The position numbers and the translations under genes are program-made. From Paenibacillus_E violae (GTDB lineage Bacteria; Bacillota; Bacilli; Paenibacillales; NBRC-103111), in NCBI RefSeq assembly GCF_032461945.1, contig NZ_JAWCUD010000004.1, positions 404,130 through 468,129 of the forward strand: a DNA stretch of 64,000 nt, given 5' to 3'. The notes below the pieces were generated by a model, which was not told the origin of the DNA, did not search any database, and saw nothing but the letters and a program-made list of their open reading frames with translations. Positions 34,259 through 43,402 of the stretch are shown piece by piece; within the stretch, counting starts at the first letter, position 1, and the number at the start of each line of letters is the position of its first letter.

Positions 34259-35092
34259 CTACCCCTTCACACCGGTCATCGCAATACCTTCTACCAAATG
34301 TTTTTGTGCAATGAGGAATAAGACTAAGGACGGCAGGACAACCACGCTGGTTGCCGCCATCATGTAATTCCACTGTGCGGAGTACGTTCCTTGGAACAAG
34401 GTCAATCCAAGCATCAACGTATAGTTTTTCTCGCTTGTGATAAACACGAGCGGCCCCAAGTAGTCGTTCCAACTGGCCAGAAACGTCAGCAGCCCAACAA
34501 CAATCATCGATTGCTTGCCGATTGGCAATATAATTTTCCAATACGTCAGGAAATGGCTCGCGCCGTCGATTTTAGCCGCCTCATCCATCTCTTTCGGAAT
34601 GGACATGAAGAACTGGCGAAGCAAGAAAATGTTAAACACCCCACCGCCAAACCAAGCTGGAGCAATTAACGGAACGAAAGAATCCGTCAGATTCAATAAT
34701 TTCCAACCGATAAAATGTGGAATCATAACGACGAAGAACGGGAGCATTAATCCGGTCAGAATGACGCCAAATACTCGGTCTCTCCCAACCCAGTTAATCC
34801 TGGAAAAGCTGTATGCGCAAAGCGAGCTGCTTAATAATACGCCAACAATGGAAAGCCCGGTAACGATCGTGCTGTTGAGGAAATATCTATGGAATGGATG
34901 GCTGCTTAGTGCGGTCTTAAAGTTATCCCAATGGATGGTCGTTGGAAGGAAGATCGGGGGACTTTTAAAAATTTCACCCATATCTACAATCGCCGTTCGA
35001 ACCATCCAATAAAAAGGGAATAAGCAAATGATGCTGCCGATCACTAAAATGACATACACAAGAAGCAGCTTGAATGAACTCCTATTTGTCAT
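34259..35092 (-). CDS. ABC sugar transporter permease, MalG/CUT1 type
   Basis: A 277-residue permease with six hydrophobic segments. The opening helix is LLVYVILVIGSIICLFPFYW, the EAA loop is DEAAKIDGASHFLTYWKIILP, and the end is EGIAMTGVKG, all usual for the MalG side of CUT1 importers. It overlaps the partner permease by 4 nt (ATGA). With the partner and the lipoprotein at 36128-37570 it should import oligosaccharides released by the secreted enzymes of this locus. No ATPase gene is present. Confidence 0.9.
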   Translation of the reverse strand: MTNRSSFKLLLVYVILVIGSIICLFPFYWMVRTAIVDMGEIFKSPPIFLPTTIHWDNFKTALSSHPFHRYFLNSTIVTGLSIVGVLLSSSLCAYSFSRINWVGRDRVFGVILTGLMLPFFVVMIPHFIGWKLLNLTDSFVPLIAPAWFGGGVFNIFLLRQFFMSIPKEMDEAAKIDGASHFLTYWKIILPIGKQSMIVVGLLTFLASWNDYLGPLVFITSEKNYTLMLGLTLFQGTYSAQWNYMMAATSVVVLPSLVLFLIAQKHLVEGIAMTGVKG

Positions 35093-36039
35093 TTGTGGTC
35101 TTCCTGCCCTTCGTAATACACAAGAGATTTTGAGAATTTGAAGAACACCCAGGTGAACAATAAAATTATCAGGAATAGAAGAACGGCACTCGCGCTCGAT
35201 GTACCAAAATTCGAGAATTGAAAACCTTCTCTGAACAGGTAGAGAACATATAAGTAACTCGCTTTATTAGGTCCCCCTTGCGTCATTACGTAAGGCTGAA
35301 CAAACGTTTGAAAAGCATTGATAAACCCGATAACCGTATTGAAAAATATGATTGAAGAGCTCATTGGCACCGTAATATACACCAATTTTTGAAAGCTGTT
35401 CCCACCGTCTACTTCAAGTGCTTCGTACAGATGAGCCGGTATATTCTGAAGCCCTGCCAGAAAGATGACGATCATGTTACCGGTGGTCCACAAACTGATT
35501 AGAATTAAGGTCGGGATCACGGTTGCATCGGAGGACAACCACAAGGATGTTGGTAAATGAAACGTTTCAAGCAGGAAATTGACGACACCGAAATTCGGCT
35601 GCAACAGCCAAAGCCAGATCATCGAAGACGCTGCAAGCGGGATGATGACAGGCAGATAAAATATGGCACGAAAGACCGTTCTTCCTCTTATTTTCATATT
35701 CAGTAAAATGGCAATGAAAAACGAGAAAATGATTCCTGCTGGCACACTGATCATCACATAATAAAAGGTAGCCCTGACGGCTGGATAATAGAAAGCGTCT
35801 TTGCCCGAAAGCAGGTGTACATAATTATCAAGTCCAACAAATTGAGGAGCGGAGACAATATTATATTTCGTAAAACTTAGAAATACGGTATAAAACACGG
35901 GACCAACTACGAAAATGAGAAACCCCAAAAGTACGGGAGAAGCAAACAATAAACCGTTTAAAAGCTCGCGAGCGACTCTTTTTTTCAGCATTTTCTTGGA
36001 TGTCGATACAACCAGCTTATTCTCAGTACTAATCTCCAT
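35089..36039 (-). CDS. ABC sugar transporter permease, MalF/CUT1 type
   Basis: A 316-residue permease with six hydrophobic segments and a soluble N-terminus. The EAA loop reads YEALEVDGGNSFQKLVYITVP. AGGAGA 7 nt before the ATG at 36039 marks the start. The in-frame extension to 36105 has no such site and adds an atypical stretch. Its stop overlaps the start of the MalG-type gene, so the two are translationally coupled in a fixed ratio. Confidence 0.9.
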   Translation of the reverse strand: MEISTENKLVVSTSKKMLKKRVARELLNGLLFASPVLLGFLIFVVGPVFYTVFLSFTKYNIVSAPQFVGLDNYVHLLSGKDAFYYPAVRATFYYVMISVPAGIIFSFFIAILLNMKIRGRTVFRAIFYLPVIIPLAASSMIWLWLLQPNFGVVNFLLETFHLPTSLWLSSDATVIPTLILISLWTTGNMIVIFLAGLQNIPAHLYEALEVDGGNSFQKLVYITVPMSSSIIFFNTVIGFINAFQTFVQPYVMTQGGPNKASYLYVLYLFREGFQFSNFGTSSASAVLLFLIILLFTWVFFKFSKSLVYYEGQEDHK

Positions 36040-36127
36040 CGCTATCTCTCCTGCTATCATTTGTTCGATTAGCCGGCACGAAGGCCGACTAATCAATAAA
36101 TCCATTGCTGATGTCCCTATTCAATGA

Positions 36128-37570
36128 TTAGTTAGAACCAAATCTGCCTTTAATCTCCTGCTGAACTTTCGGAGCTAAATCTTTCAGCGCTTTTTCCGCT
36201 GTTGATTTACCGAGCCAAACAGGGTCAAGGGCGGAGAAGGTCATATCCGTGACTTTACCGAAATTCATCAAATAGTAACCGGCGCTTGCCACCCCATTAT
36301 TCAACAAGTTGTTCATAAAGGCGTCTTTGAAGCCTTCCGGATGCGCCGGATTATTTTCCGCCCATTGTGCAACCAATGCAGGATCGGTGTACCATTTCTT
36401 CATCGTCGGCATCCACAATCCGCCTTTGTACAAATCAATGGCGCCTGCAGGATCAGCCAGGAATTTGGTCAGCATCCATGTTTCTTCCAAATGTTTCGAT
36501 GATTTGTAGATAACGCTCGCACCACTAATGCCCATTGCGATGCTTTGCTTCATCTTCGGTAGGGCACCAATGCCGTAGTTCACTTTTGCCGCTCCAAGAT
36601 CAAGATTGATCCATTGTCCGTGCATACTCATCGCAACAATTTTGGATTGCAGCGCAACAGCTTGAGACGGAATCGACTTCATTTGAGTCGGGGATGGCGC
36701 TACATGATACTTATTGATGAGATCAGCGAGTCTTTGCACCGCTTCGACCGCTTCCGGTTGGTCAAGCGCGAACGTTTTGCCGTCTTTCGAGATGATATCG
36801 CCACCGTTATTCACGACTTGAGCCATAATCGGCCCCCACCAGCTTTCAAAAGATACACCGAACTGTTTGATATTATTAGGGTCAAAATTCGGATCAGCCG
36901 CATTTTTACCATTTTTGTCCAACGTTAACTTCTGGGCCGTAGCTACAAATTGATCCCACGTCCAGGCATTTTCAGCTTTCGCAGGAGGCGGTTCCACTTT
37001 TGCCTCTGCAAACAAATCTTTATTGTAAAAAATAGCAAATGATTCTGCAGCTGTACTTATCGCATACGTGTAATTAGGTTTTGTGCCGTTGAACCAAATG
37101 TAGTCTAAGAAATCCGATTTTTTAACTTCCTTGTCATTGGCGAACAAATCGTTGATGTTAACGAATTTCTCTTCATTTTGCCAAGCTTCCCCTAGCTCAG
37201 AGTGCATATAGCCGGCATCCGGCGATTCATTACCGGCCACCATCGCTGTAATTTTAGCGTCATAATCCGATTCAGGAATGAACACGGGATCTACCGTAAT
37301 CCAAGGATATTTCTCCGTGAATTTTTTCGTTGCGTTCTCGATCGCTGTTTTTTCTTGCGGGCTCCCCCAATAGGTATACTTTAATTTAACGGGTTCTTTC
37401 TTCGCTTCTGGTGTTGCAGCAGCTTCTTTGCTTGGTTGAGGCACAGTCGTTCCCGCTGGTGTTACCGCCGCCTCTTTGGTACTCGTACCGGTCGTACATC
37501 CGGTGAGCGTTATCATGGATGCGAACAAAACCACAAGAGATCGTTTCATCATTCTTTTTTTCTGTAACAA
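36128..37570 (-). CDS. Sugar-binding lipoprotein of the arabinoside ABC importer (TTG start)
   Basis: A 480-residue family 1 solute-binding protein. The signal peptide ends in lipobox LTGC, then a Thr/Pro/Ala-rich linker, then the bilobed fold (VKLKYTYWGSPQEKTAIE, AGYMHSELGEAWQNEEKF). The start is a TTG at 37570: GGGAGG lies exactly 8 nt before it, whereas the internal ATGs at residues 7 and 8 have none. The upstream gap carries TGTAAGCGCATTCG (37635-37648), a possible CcpA cre site with two mismatches. The sugar is inferred from neighbouring GH51 and GH127 genes. Confidence 0.9.
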   Translation of the reverse strand: MLQKKRMMKRSLVVLFASMITLTGCTTGTSTKEAAVTPAGTTVPQPSKEAAATPEAKKEPVKLKYTYWGSPQEKTAIENATKKFTEKYPWITVDPVFIPESDYDAKITAMVAGNESPDAGYMHSELGEAWQNEEKFVNINDLFANDKEVKKSDFLDYIWFNGTKPNYTYAISTAAESFAIFYNKDLFAEAKVEPPPAKAENAWTWDQFVATAQKLTLDKNGKNAADPNFDPNNIKQFGVSFESWWGPIMAQVVNNGGDIISKDGKTFALDQPEAVEAVQRLADLINKYHVAPSPTQMKSIPSQAVALQSKIVAMSMHGQWINLDLGAAKVNYGIGALPKMKQSIAMGISGASVIYKSSKHLEETWMLTKFLADPAGAIDLYKGGLWMPTMKKWYTDPALVAQWAENNPAHPEGFKDAFMNNLLNNGVASAGYYLMNFGKVTDMTFSALDPVWLGKSTAEKALKDLAPKVQQEIKGRFGSN

Positions 37571-37634
37571 TTTGTTTTCCTCCCTTATCGCTCTAGGTTC
37601 TTCATAAGGTTTGACTTATGTAATACCACTATAA

Positions 37635-37648
37635 CGAATGCGCTTACA
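37635..37648 (-). promoter_or_regulatory. Possible CcpA cre site before the arabinoside importer
   Basis: The minus strand reads TGTAAGCGCATTCG, matching TGWNANCGNTNWCA at all but two fixed positions. It lies about 65 nt upstream of the binding-protein start, where catabolite repression would make sense. Weak on sequence alone. Confidence 0.3.
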
Positions 37649-37715
37649 TCTTGGATATTCGAAAGATTTTGGTTTAGTGGACTATTCTTATATTTTCAAT
37701 AAAATTGACGCCGTA

Positions 37716-39563
37716 CTAAAAATTGTCCACACTGCTCTCGAATTTGCGAAATGGAAACACAATATGCACACTCGTTCCTACGCCGACTTGGGAGTCTATC
37801 GCGATTCCGTACTCCTGACCGAACAACAGCTTAATCCGTTTGTCTATATTGCTAATCCCAACATGCTCCGAATCGTTTTTCATGATATGTTTCCTTTGGG
37901 AGTCATCCATTCCCTTGCCGTTATCCTGCACAGTAAAATGCACCATCGATTCGTTATGCCATCCGATGATTTGAATCATACCGCCGTTCTCAAGCGATTC
38001 GAATCCGTGAATAATGGAGTTTTCTATGATGGGCTGAAGAAATAGTTTGGGTACCGTACAGCTGTCCAAGGAGGGGTCAATCTCGATTTGAACGCCAAAG
38101 ATACCTTCATAGCGAGTGCTCATGATATGCAAGTAACCTTTCAGCCACCTCATATCCTCTCGAAGAGGGACGACTTCTTTTTTATTATGAACGGTATACT
38201 CAAGCATCGTGGATAAGCTGATAATCATGCGGCTAATGTCATCCTGATTTTTATCAATAGCCATCCAGTTTATAATATTTAACGTATTGTAGAGAAAGTG
38301 AGGATTCAGCTGCAGATTTAAAGCCATAATCTCCGCTTCTTTCTCCCTTAATTTCACCTCATAATTTTCGGTAATCAATTGTTGAATTTTCTCGTTCATC
38401 TGGTTGAATTTGGTAAAAAGAAAGCTGAACTCCTTGTCCGATACAACGGGAATCTTCGTAGTGAATTTACCAATCCCGATCAAGTGAGTCGCAACTAACA
38501 ATTTCTTGATCGGATTCGTCAACCAGCCGGAGAGCAGATAGGCGATGATAACCGACAACACCATGAGAAATATGCTCAGATACAGCGTATACGTGCGGAG
38601 GTTCGATAAGTTGACAATCAGTTGATCATACGGCACGAACGCTGCTGTAATCCACCCCGTCGTTTGCATGCGGTCGAAGCAGACCAGCAGCTTTTTGCCG
38701 GCAATCGTCGTGATCGAGGATCCGCTTTTTTGCAGCATGGCGGCTTGAAACCAGTTTGAGTCTGCGTATGATTTGGTGTGATTGGATTGCGAGGGTGAGA
38801 TCACTCTTCCGTCCTGGGATAGGACAAAAGTAAAGGCCCCCGTTACAGGCAGGCTATCGGCAAACACACTATTAAACATATCGATTTTTACATTAATTAA
38901 CAGGACGGGCCGTTCGATGCCTTCACTCATGTAATGAATCGAGCCGTTTTGGAAATAGGTGCTGTTGATCGTACGGGCGGCCGCAAAGAAACTATTCACA
39001 TTGTTATTCAGAATTTCTCCACTTTTCACGATTTCGGACACTTCGTAATTAGGAACCCACACAAGCCCCCCTTGTGCATCCTTCGCATCCTTATATACGC
39101 TGGAATCCAGCACCTTCTCCTGAGAAATGGATACATTATTGCTTCCAAAAGCATAGTAGCTCGTTAGCAGATTCGCTGAGAAAATATCACCATTTTCAAT
39201 AAAATACTGATTTAATATTTCCTTGATCCGCTTGTCCATTTGAATTAATTGCATGTCATCATCGGTGCTCATCGCGTTTAACAGGGCATATAATTCGACA
39301 TTGGAAATGGTAGATAAGGTGCTTTCTTGTAGTTTGTTCAGCCTGTTATCAATAATTTGGTTGTCTTTTTTGACAATTTCATAAATATGTTTACTGGCAT
39401 TTTCCAGAATAATTTGAGAGCTTGTATTGTAATATTTAATGCCAATTACCACAGCTGGAACTGTAATAAGAAAAATATAAGAAATCGTTAATTTGTCTCT
39501 GAACCTCAGCTCACTCAGTAATTGACCTAGCCGTCTCAAATATTTCTTCATTGCCGCATCCAC
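37716..39563 (-). CDS. Sensor histidine kinase (YesM family) of the arabinoside locus
   Basis: A 615-residue membrane kinase: helix 1 near 22-42, extracellular dCache-like sensor (about 45-305), helix 2 near 308-330, HAMP (THLIGIGKFTTKIPVVSDKE), then the His_kinase domain with NPHFLYNTLNIINW, N-box QPIIENSIIHGF and G-box VQDNGKGMDD, ending in GVGTSVHIVFP. It starts 8 nt after the regulator stop, so both come from one message. The first ATG (39563) was kept; the Met at residue 5 is equally possible because neither has a good ribosome site. It probably senses extracellular arabinose-containing oligosaccharides. Confidence 0.9.
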   Translation of the reverse strand: MDAAMKKYLRRLGQLLSELRFRDKLTISYIFLITVPAVVIGIKYYNTSSQIILENASKHIYEIVKKDNQIIDNRLNKLQESTLSTISNVELYALLNAMSTDDDMQLIQMDKRIKEILNQYFIENGDIFSANLLTSYYAFGSNNVSISQEKVLDSSVYKDAKDAQGGLVWVPNYEVSEIVKSGEILNNNVNSFFAAARTINSTYFQNGSIHYMSEGIERPVLLINVKIDMFNSVFADSLPVTGAFTFVLSQDGRVISPSQSNHTKSYADSNWFQAAMLQKSGSSITTIAGKKLLVCFDRMQTTGWITAAFVPYDQLIVNLSNLRTYTLYLSIFLMVLSVIIAYLLSGWLTNPIKKLLVATHLIGIGKFTTKIPVVSDKEFSFLFTKFNQMNEKIQQLITENYEVKLREKEAEIMALNLQLNPHFLYNTLNIINWMAIDKNQDDISRMIISLSTMLEYTVHNKKEVVPLREDMRWLKGYLHIMSTRYEGIFGVQIEIDPSLDSCTVPKLFLQPIIENSIIHGFESLENGGMIQIIGWHNESMVHFTVQDNGKGMDDSQRKHIMKNDSEHVGISNIDKRIKLLFGQEYGIAIDSQVGVGTSVHIVFPFRKFESSVDNF

Positions 39564-39570
39564 TCGCTTT

Positions 39571-41181
39571 TTATTTATTCGCGTTGAAAATGTTCACCGT
39601 AATTCTTCTGTACTCTTCAGGTGTGACACCAAACTCTTTTTTAAATACGCGATTGAAATATTTCGTATCCTTAAAGCCGATCAATTTGGATATCTCATAA
39701 ATTTTTGAATCCGTCTCTTCCAACAGCTCTTTCCCTTTTCTGAGCCTTGTTCGAAGCAAGTATTGGCTGAACGAAATGCCGGTGTTTACTTTGAAATAAT
39801 GACTGAAATAACTCGTATTAAAATAAAATTTGCTGGCCACTGACTCCAGAAATAAATCCTCGGCATAATGCTCCTCGATATATTGCAAACAAGTTTTAAT
39901 AATCATTTCCTTTTTCCAATTTCTAGTCTTCAGAATCGTATCAATCATCTCACTTAACATTTCGATAACGGAAGTTTTCAGCATGGAATAAAAGGGGCTA
40001 TGTTTTAACGTCTCCTCGGCCCTTCTCAATAAATCTTTATAATAATCCTCAAGCATAACCTCTTTAAACTGATGGATCAGGTGCAGCACAATACGCAGAA
40101 TAAACTCTTTAAAGGATTCAGGCAGGGGTAGTCCCTCATTGATTTGCTTTTCGAAAATGGCCGTGATCAATCGAACGGTTTTCTCTTTATCCGACTCCCG
40201 AACAGCATCAAGCAGCTCCTCTTCTTCTCGATATTTGGTGAGCACCTTCCCGCTTGCTGCCGGCCTAATCTCATCCAACGATAGAATGATAGCGCTACCA
40301 AGAAAAAATTGATACGATAAAGCCCGTTTGGCATCTTCGAAGGCTTGTTTAGCTTGCCTGATGATATCCTCACATTGGCTTCCCAGCGCTATGGTGATCT
40401 CCAATCCGTTTTCCTTCATTTGTCGAATGCATGCGCGCAGCTTATCCTGCGTTTCAGTCGAGCAGATTTCGAATGAACGGGTGGAGATAACGGTAACAAG
40501 TATACTTCTTCTGTCCTCCAAGGAAAATGAAACAGAGCCTGCTGCAGGCCCTAAAGTTTGTTCTATTTGCCCCTTCAAAAATTGTTTGGCCTGGAAATCA
40601 TCGATATAATCCGCTGATCTAAACGCATTGATCTCTGTGAGCAAAATTGTGCCCGCCTCGATCGGAGGAAGTAATTTTCGCAATTCAGACAGGCTTTTCC
40701 CCTCTATATGCCCAGCAACCCATTGATTCATCAAATGATCGTTGTAAATAGGAAGCGTTTGATTAAGTTTAATAAGCGCATTTTCATTTTCTTGCAGCTG
40801 TGTGTGATTGGAGGCTATTTCTCTTTCAATCTTCTCCAAGGTATTTTTCAGAGTCGCTGCATCAACAGGTTTAAGCAAGTATTCGCATACCCCTAAGCTT
40901 ATCGCTTTTTGTGCGTATTCGAATTGTCGGTAACCGCTTAATACGACAAGAATAGGCGGTTTTTCGTAGGCATCCAGATGTTCAAGCAGCTGCAATCCAT
41001 CCATTTGGGGCATACGGATATCGCTAAAAACAATATCAATGGGATTGTCAGCCATAACGCTAAGTGCTTCATTTCCATTTTTAGCCTTATATACATGGTA
41101 TTCCGGCCTTAATTTCCCGATCAGATTCGCTAGCCCATCCCGGTGTCTTGGCTCATCATCGACAATTAATAGTCTATACAT
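39571..41181 (-). CDS. AraC-type response regulator (YesN family) of the arabinoside locus
   Basis: A 536-residue regulator. Receiver: Asp8/Asp9, phospho-acceptor Asp54 in VFSDIRMP, Lys in YLLKPVDAATL. A long variable middle with coiled-coil-like segments follows. The C-terminal AraC pair of helix-turn-helix motifs reads LESVASKFYFNTSYFSHYFKVN and ISKLIGFKDTKYFNRVFKKE, ending in GVTPEEYR. It is the first gene of the locus, before its kinase. GGGGG lies about 7 nt before the ATG. Expected targets are the promoters before the binding protein at 37570 and perhaps before the giant enzyme gene at 34073. Confidence 0.92.
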   Translation of the reverse strand: MYRLLIVDDEPRHRDGLANLIGKLRPEYHVYKAKNGNEALSVMADNPIDIVFSDIRMPQMDGLQLLEHLDAYEKPPILVVLSGYRQFEYAQKAISLGVCEYLLKPVDAATLKNTLEKIEREIASNHTQLQENENALIKLNQTLPIYNDHLMNQWVAGHIEGKSLSELRKLLPPIEAGTILLTEINAFRSADYIDDFQAKQFLKGQIEQTLGPAAGSVSFSLEDRRSILVTVISTRSFEICSTETQDKLRACIRQMKENGLEITIALGSQCEDIIRQAKQAFEDAKRALSYQFFLGSAIILSLDEIRPAASGKVLTKYREEEELLDAVRESDKEKTVRLITAIFEKQINEGLPLPESFKEFILRIVLHLIHQFKEVMLEDYYKDLLRRAEETLKHSPFYSMLKTSVIEMLSEMIDTILKTRNWKKEMIIKTCLQYIEEHYAEDLFLESVASKFYFNTSYFSHYFKVNTGISFSQYLLRTRLRKGKELLEETDSKIYEISKLIGFKDTKYFNRVFKKEFGVTPEEYRRITVNIFNANK

Positions 41182-41411
41182 CGAACGACCCCCATCTCTA
41201 TTTCATGCAAAAGGAACACAGCTTGTAAGCTACTAGCAACAATTTCACCAAAAACACGACATTCCCTGCTAATAAATTAGCATTCGACAAAGGTTCTATC
41301 TGTTTTTCAAAAAACAACATTTTCTTCAGCAAAAAGTCTAAGATCCGCGCCGCTGCTCGATACGTGGTGGCTTTATCATGCGTGCAGAGAAGATAAAAAA
41401 TGAGATTCTCG

Positions 41412-41468
41412 TTGACAAACAGGCAGCTAGTATCTATATTTATTTAATGAGACCGATTATCATTATCA
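41412..41468 (+). promoter_or_regulatory. Promoter with Fur box before the siderophore-binding gene
   Basis: TTGACA (41412-41417), a 17-bp spacer and TATATT (41435-41440) form a near-consensus sigma-A promoter. Just past the expected start of transcription lies CGATTATCATTATCA (41454-41468), matching the Fur consensus TGATAATnATTATCA at 13 of 14 fixed or 13 of 15 total positions depending on the centre base. Iron-dependent repression is likely. Confidence 0.75.
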
Positions 41469-41509
41469 ATAAATATGTGGTTTAGTTCCACCATTAAGGA
41501 GACTCCAAG

Positions 41510-42461
41510 ATGAAAAACAAGCTTTTTATACCTATTCTCTTCGTGTTCATGTTCGCTATTACCGCTTGCGGCAACAATGCGACAAGCAATAGCCCTGCCG
41601 CTTCCCCACAAAGCTCGAACGCGCCAGCCGCTGCCAAAGAAGCTTCCGGCATGATGACTTATGCATCCGAGACAGGACCTGTTCAGGTTCCGTCGAGTCC
41701 TAAGCGTATCGTTGCCCTGACGAATGCGCCGAACGTGCTATCGCTAGGCGGCACACTGGTCGGAGTCGACGAATGGACGAATAAGAACCCTCTTTTCAAA
41801 GAAAAACTGAATGGCATCCATGTTGTTTCAGATAATGAACTTGAGAAAATTATCGAGCAGAAACCGGATCTCATTATCGCTGGCTCCGAATCGAAAAATA
41901 TCGAAAAGTTAAAACAAATTGCGCCAACTGTCGTCTATACGTGGGGCAAACTGGACTATCTAGCCCAACAGCTTGAAATCGGTAAATTGCTGAATAAAAG
42001 AAAAAGAGACGCAAAATTGGATCGATGATTTCAAGAAACGTGCGGCAGATATCGGCAAGGAAATCAAAGCCAAAATCGGTGACCAGGCTACTGTATCCGT
42101 CATTGAAACAGATTCGAAGGACTTCTATGTATTCGGCAATAACTGGGCTCGCGGTACTGAAGTCCTCTACCAAGCAATGGGTTTAAACATGCCTGAGAAA
42201 GTTAAAAAGGATGCCCTGGGCCCAGGCTACTATGCGCTCTCACAAGAGGTTATCCCCAATTATGCCGGAGACTACCTTGTCCTTAGCAGAAGCTCGGCAG
42301 CCAACAATTCATTCATGAAAACCGAAACATGGAACAACATTCCGGCCGTCAAGAACAAGCACGTCATCGAGATCGATACGGAAGCTTCAACGTATAGCGA
42401 TCCGACAACGCTCGAATATTTACTGAATATTTTCAAGGAAGGATTCCTTGGCAAAAAATAA
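41510..42461 (+). pseudogene. Iron-siderophore binding lipoprotein (FhuD/FecB type), frameshifted
   Basis: The first part (41510-42028) encodes a lipoprotein signal with lipobox ITAC, an Ala/Ser linker, and the start of a periplasmic-binding-protein fold typical of Fe(III)-siderophore receptors (GPVQVPSSPKRIVALTNAPN, KPDLIIAGSE). It shifts frame at the A-run 41996-41999. If one A were removed, the frame would continue as NKEKETQNWIDDFKKRAADIG to the stop at 42459-42461, giving a normal-length protein of about 316 residues. So this is a one-base insertion: a recent inactivation, phase variation, or a sequencing error in a homopolymer. No siderophore permease or ATPase genes are adjacent. The Fur-boxed promoter is intact. 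Confidence 0.85.
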
Positions 42462-42501
42462 TGTCACTTTATTCCACAGGATTTATAAACAGTCCATAAT
42501 C

Positions 42502-42539
42502 TAAAAAAGAGCCAATCCAAATGGATTCAGCTCTTTTTT
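42502..42539. terminator. Bidirectional terminator between convergent genes
   Basis: AAAAAAGAGCCAATCC / GGATTCAGCTCTTTTTT forms a strong stem with a 4-nt loop and T-runs on both strands, between the siderophore gene and the sugar isomerase gene. Confidence 0.85.
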
Positions 42540-42558
42540 CTAATTTCTTATGAATACT

Positions 42559-43386
42559 CTACTCCCACTGGTATTCCGCCCGTTCAAGCAGTTGCTTGAG
42601 TGCGCGGACCGCAGTGACAACACGTTTAGGATTACTCGCGTGCGGCATGTAATGCTGCAAATGCGGCTCTACAGACAGAAACCCGTCGTAGCCTCTCTCT
42701 TTTAGAGACAGCAGCAGTGCATCAACCTCTCCGTCACCCGCTCCGGCAGGAACAAATAGCTTCGGTTCGAACGTAGCATCCTTAATATGAATGTAATCCG
42801 TATAGGCTTGGAGTTTCGGATACGCGTCCTGCATCGGTTTAATATCATTCTTAACAAAGTTACCTGGGTCGAAAGCCATACGCAGGGAATCGGACGCGCA
42901 ATGCTGTAAAATTTCCAAACAACGTTCATCCGTCGTTCCATACAAGTTATTATCATTCTCAAGAATAAGGACAACGTTATTCTGTTCTGCGATCTCTGCC
43001 AATTGCTTCATTCTGCGCAGTACTTCGTCTCTGCACGTATCGAGATCCGCATTCTCGGGCGGATGGTAGGAAAATATACGAATATACGGGGTTCCTAACA
43101 CGTGTGCTGCATGAATTGCCTTCTGGACCGCTTGCACTTGCGGACCAAATTCTTCCGCAACCGGATATTTACCGATGGGAGAAGCAATGGAAGATACTTG
43201 AAAACCGTGTTCCTTCAATATTTGGTGGATGCTGGAGAGCTCCTCATCATTTAGCTCCAAGACATTTTTGCCCCAAACATTCCGCAGCTCAATATAGGAG
43301 ATCCCCTCTTGCTGCAGCACGTCTAACTGTTCTTCCAAATCCTGCGATATTTCATCGGCGAAACAAGTAATTTTAGCTTTAAGCAT
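42559..43386 (-). CDS. Sugar phosphate isomerase/epimerase-type TIM barrel protein
   Basis: A 275-residue AP-endonuclease-2/xylose-isomerase-like barrel. Metal-site motifs of this superfamily are visible: LILENDNNLYGT (Glu), MAFDPGNFV (Asp), YIHIKDAT (His) and FLSVEPHL (Glu). Such proteins (IolE/IolI-like, hydroxypyruvate isomerase-like) isomerise or dehydrate sugar acids and inositols. GGAG 8 nt before the ATG at 43386 favours this start over the ATG two codons upstream. It lies 16 nt after the Gfo/Idh/MocA gene, a common pairing in inositol, sugar-acid or 3-keto-glycoside pathways. The exact substrate cannot be told. Confidence 0.85.
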   Translation of the reverse strand: MLKAKITCFADEISQDLEEQLDVLQQEGISYIELRNVWGKNVLELNDEELSSIHQILKEHGFQVSSIASPIGKYPVAEEFGPQVQAVQKAIHAAHVLGTPYIRIFSYHPPENADLDTCRDEVLRRMKQLAEIAEQNNVVLILENDNNLYGTTDERCLEILQHCASDSLRMAFDPGNFVKNDIKPMQDAYPKLQAYTDYIHIKDATFEPKLFVPAGAGDGEVDALLLSLKERGYDGFLSVEPHLQHYMPHASNPKRVVTAVRALKQLLERAEYQWE

Positions 43387-43402
43387 GGCCATCTCTCCTT
43401 TA

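Noticed and set aside
34209..34541. Upstream extension of the minus-strand frame that ends at 34119
   Set aside because: It overlaps the MalG-type permease gene in another frame. Only the last 29 codons have their own ribosome site, so only those are listed.
37635..37648. Firm CcpA site claim
   Set aside because: Two fixed positions mismatch. It is kept only as a low-confidence feature.
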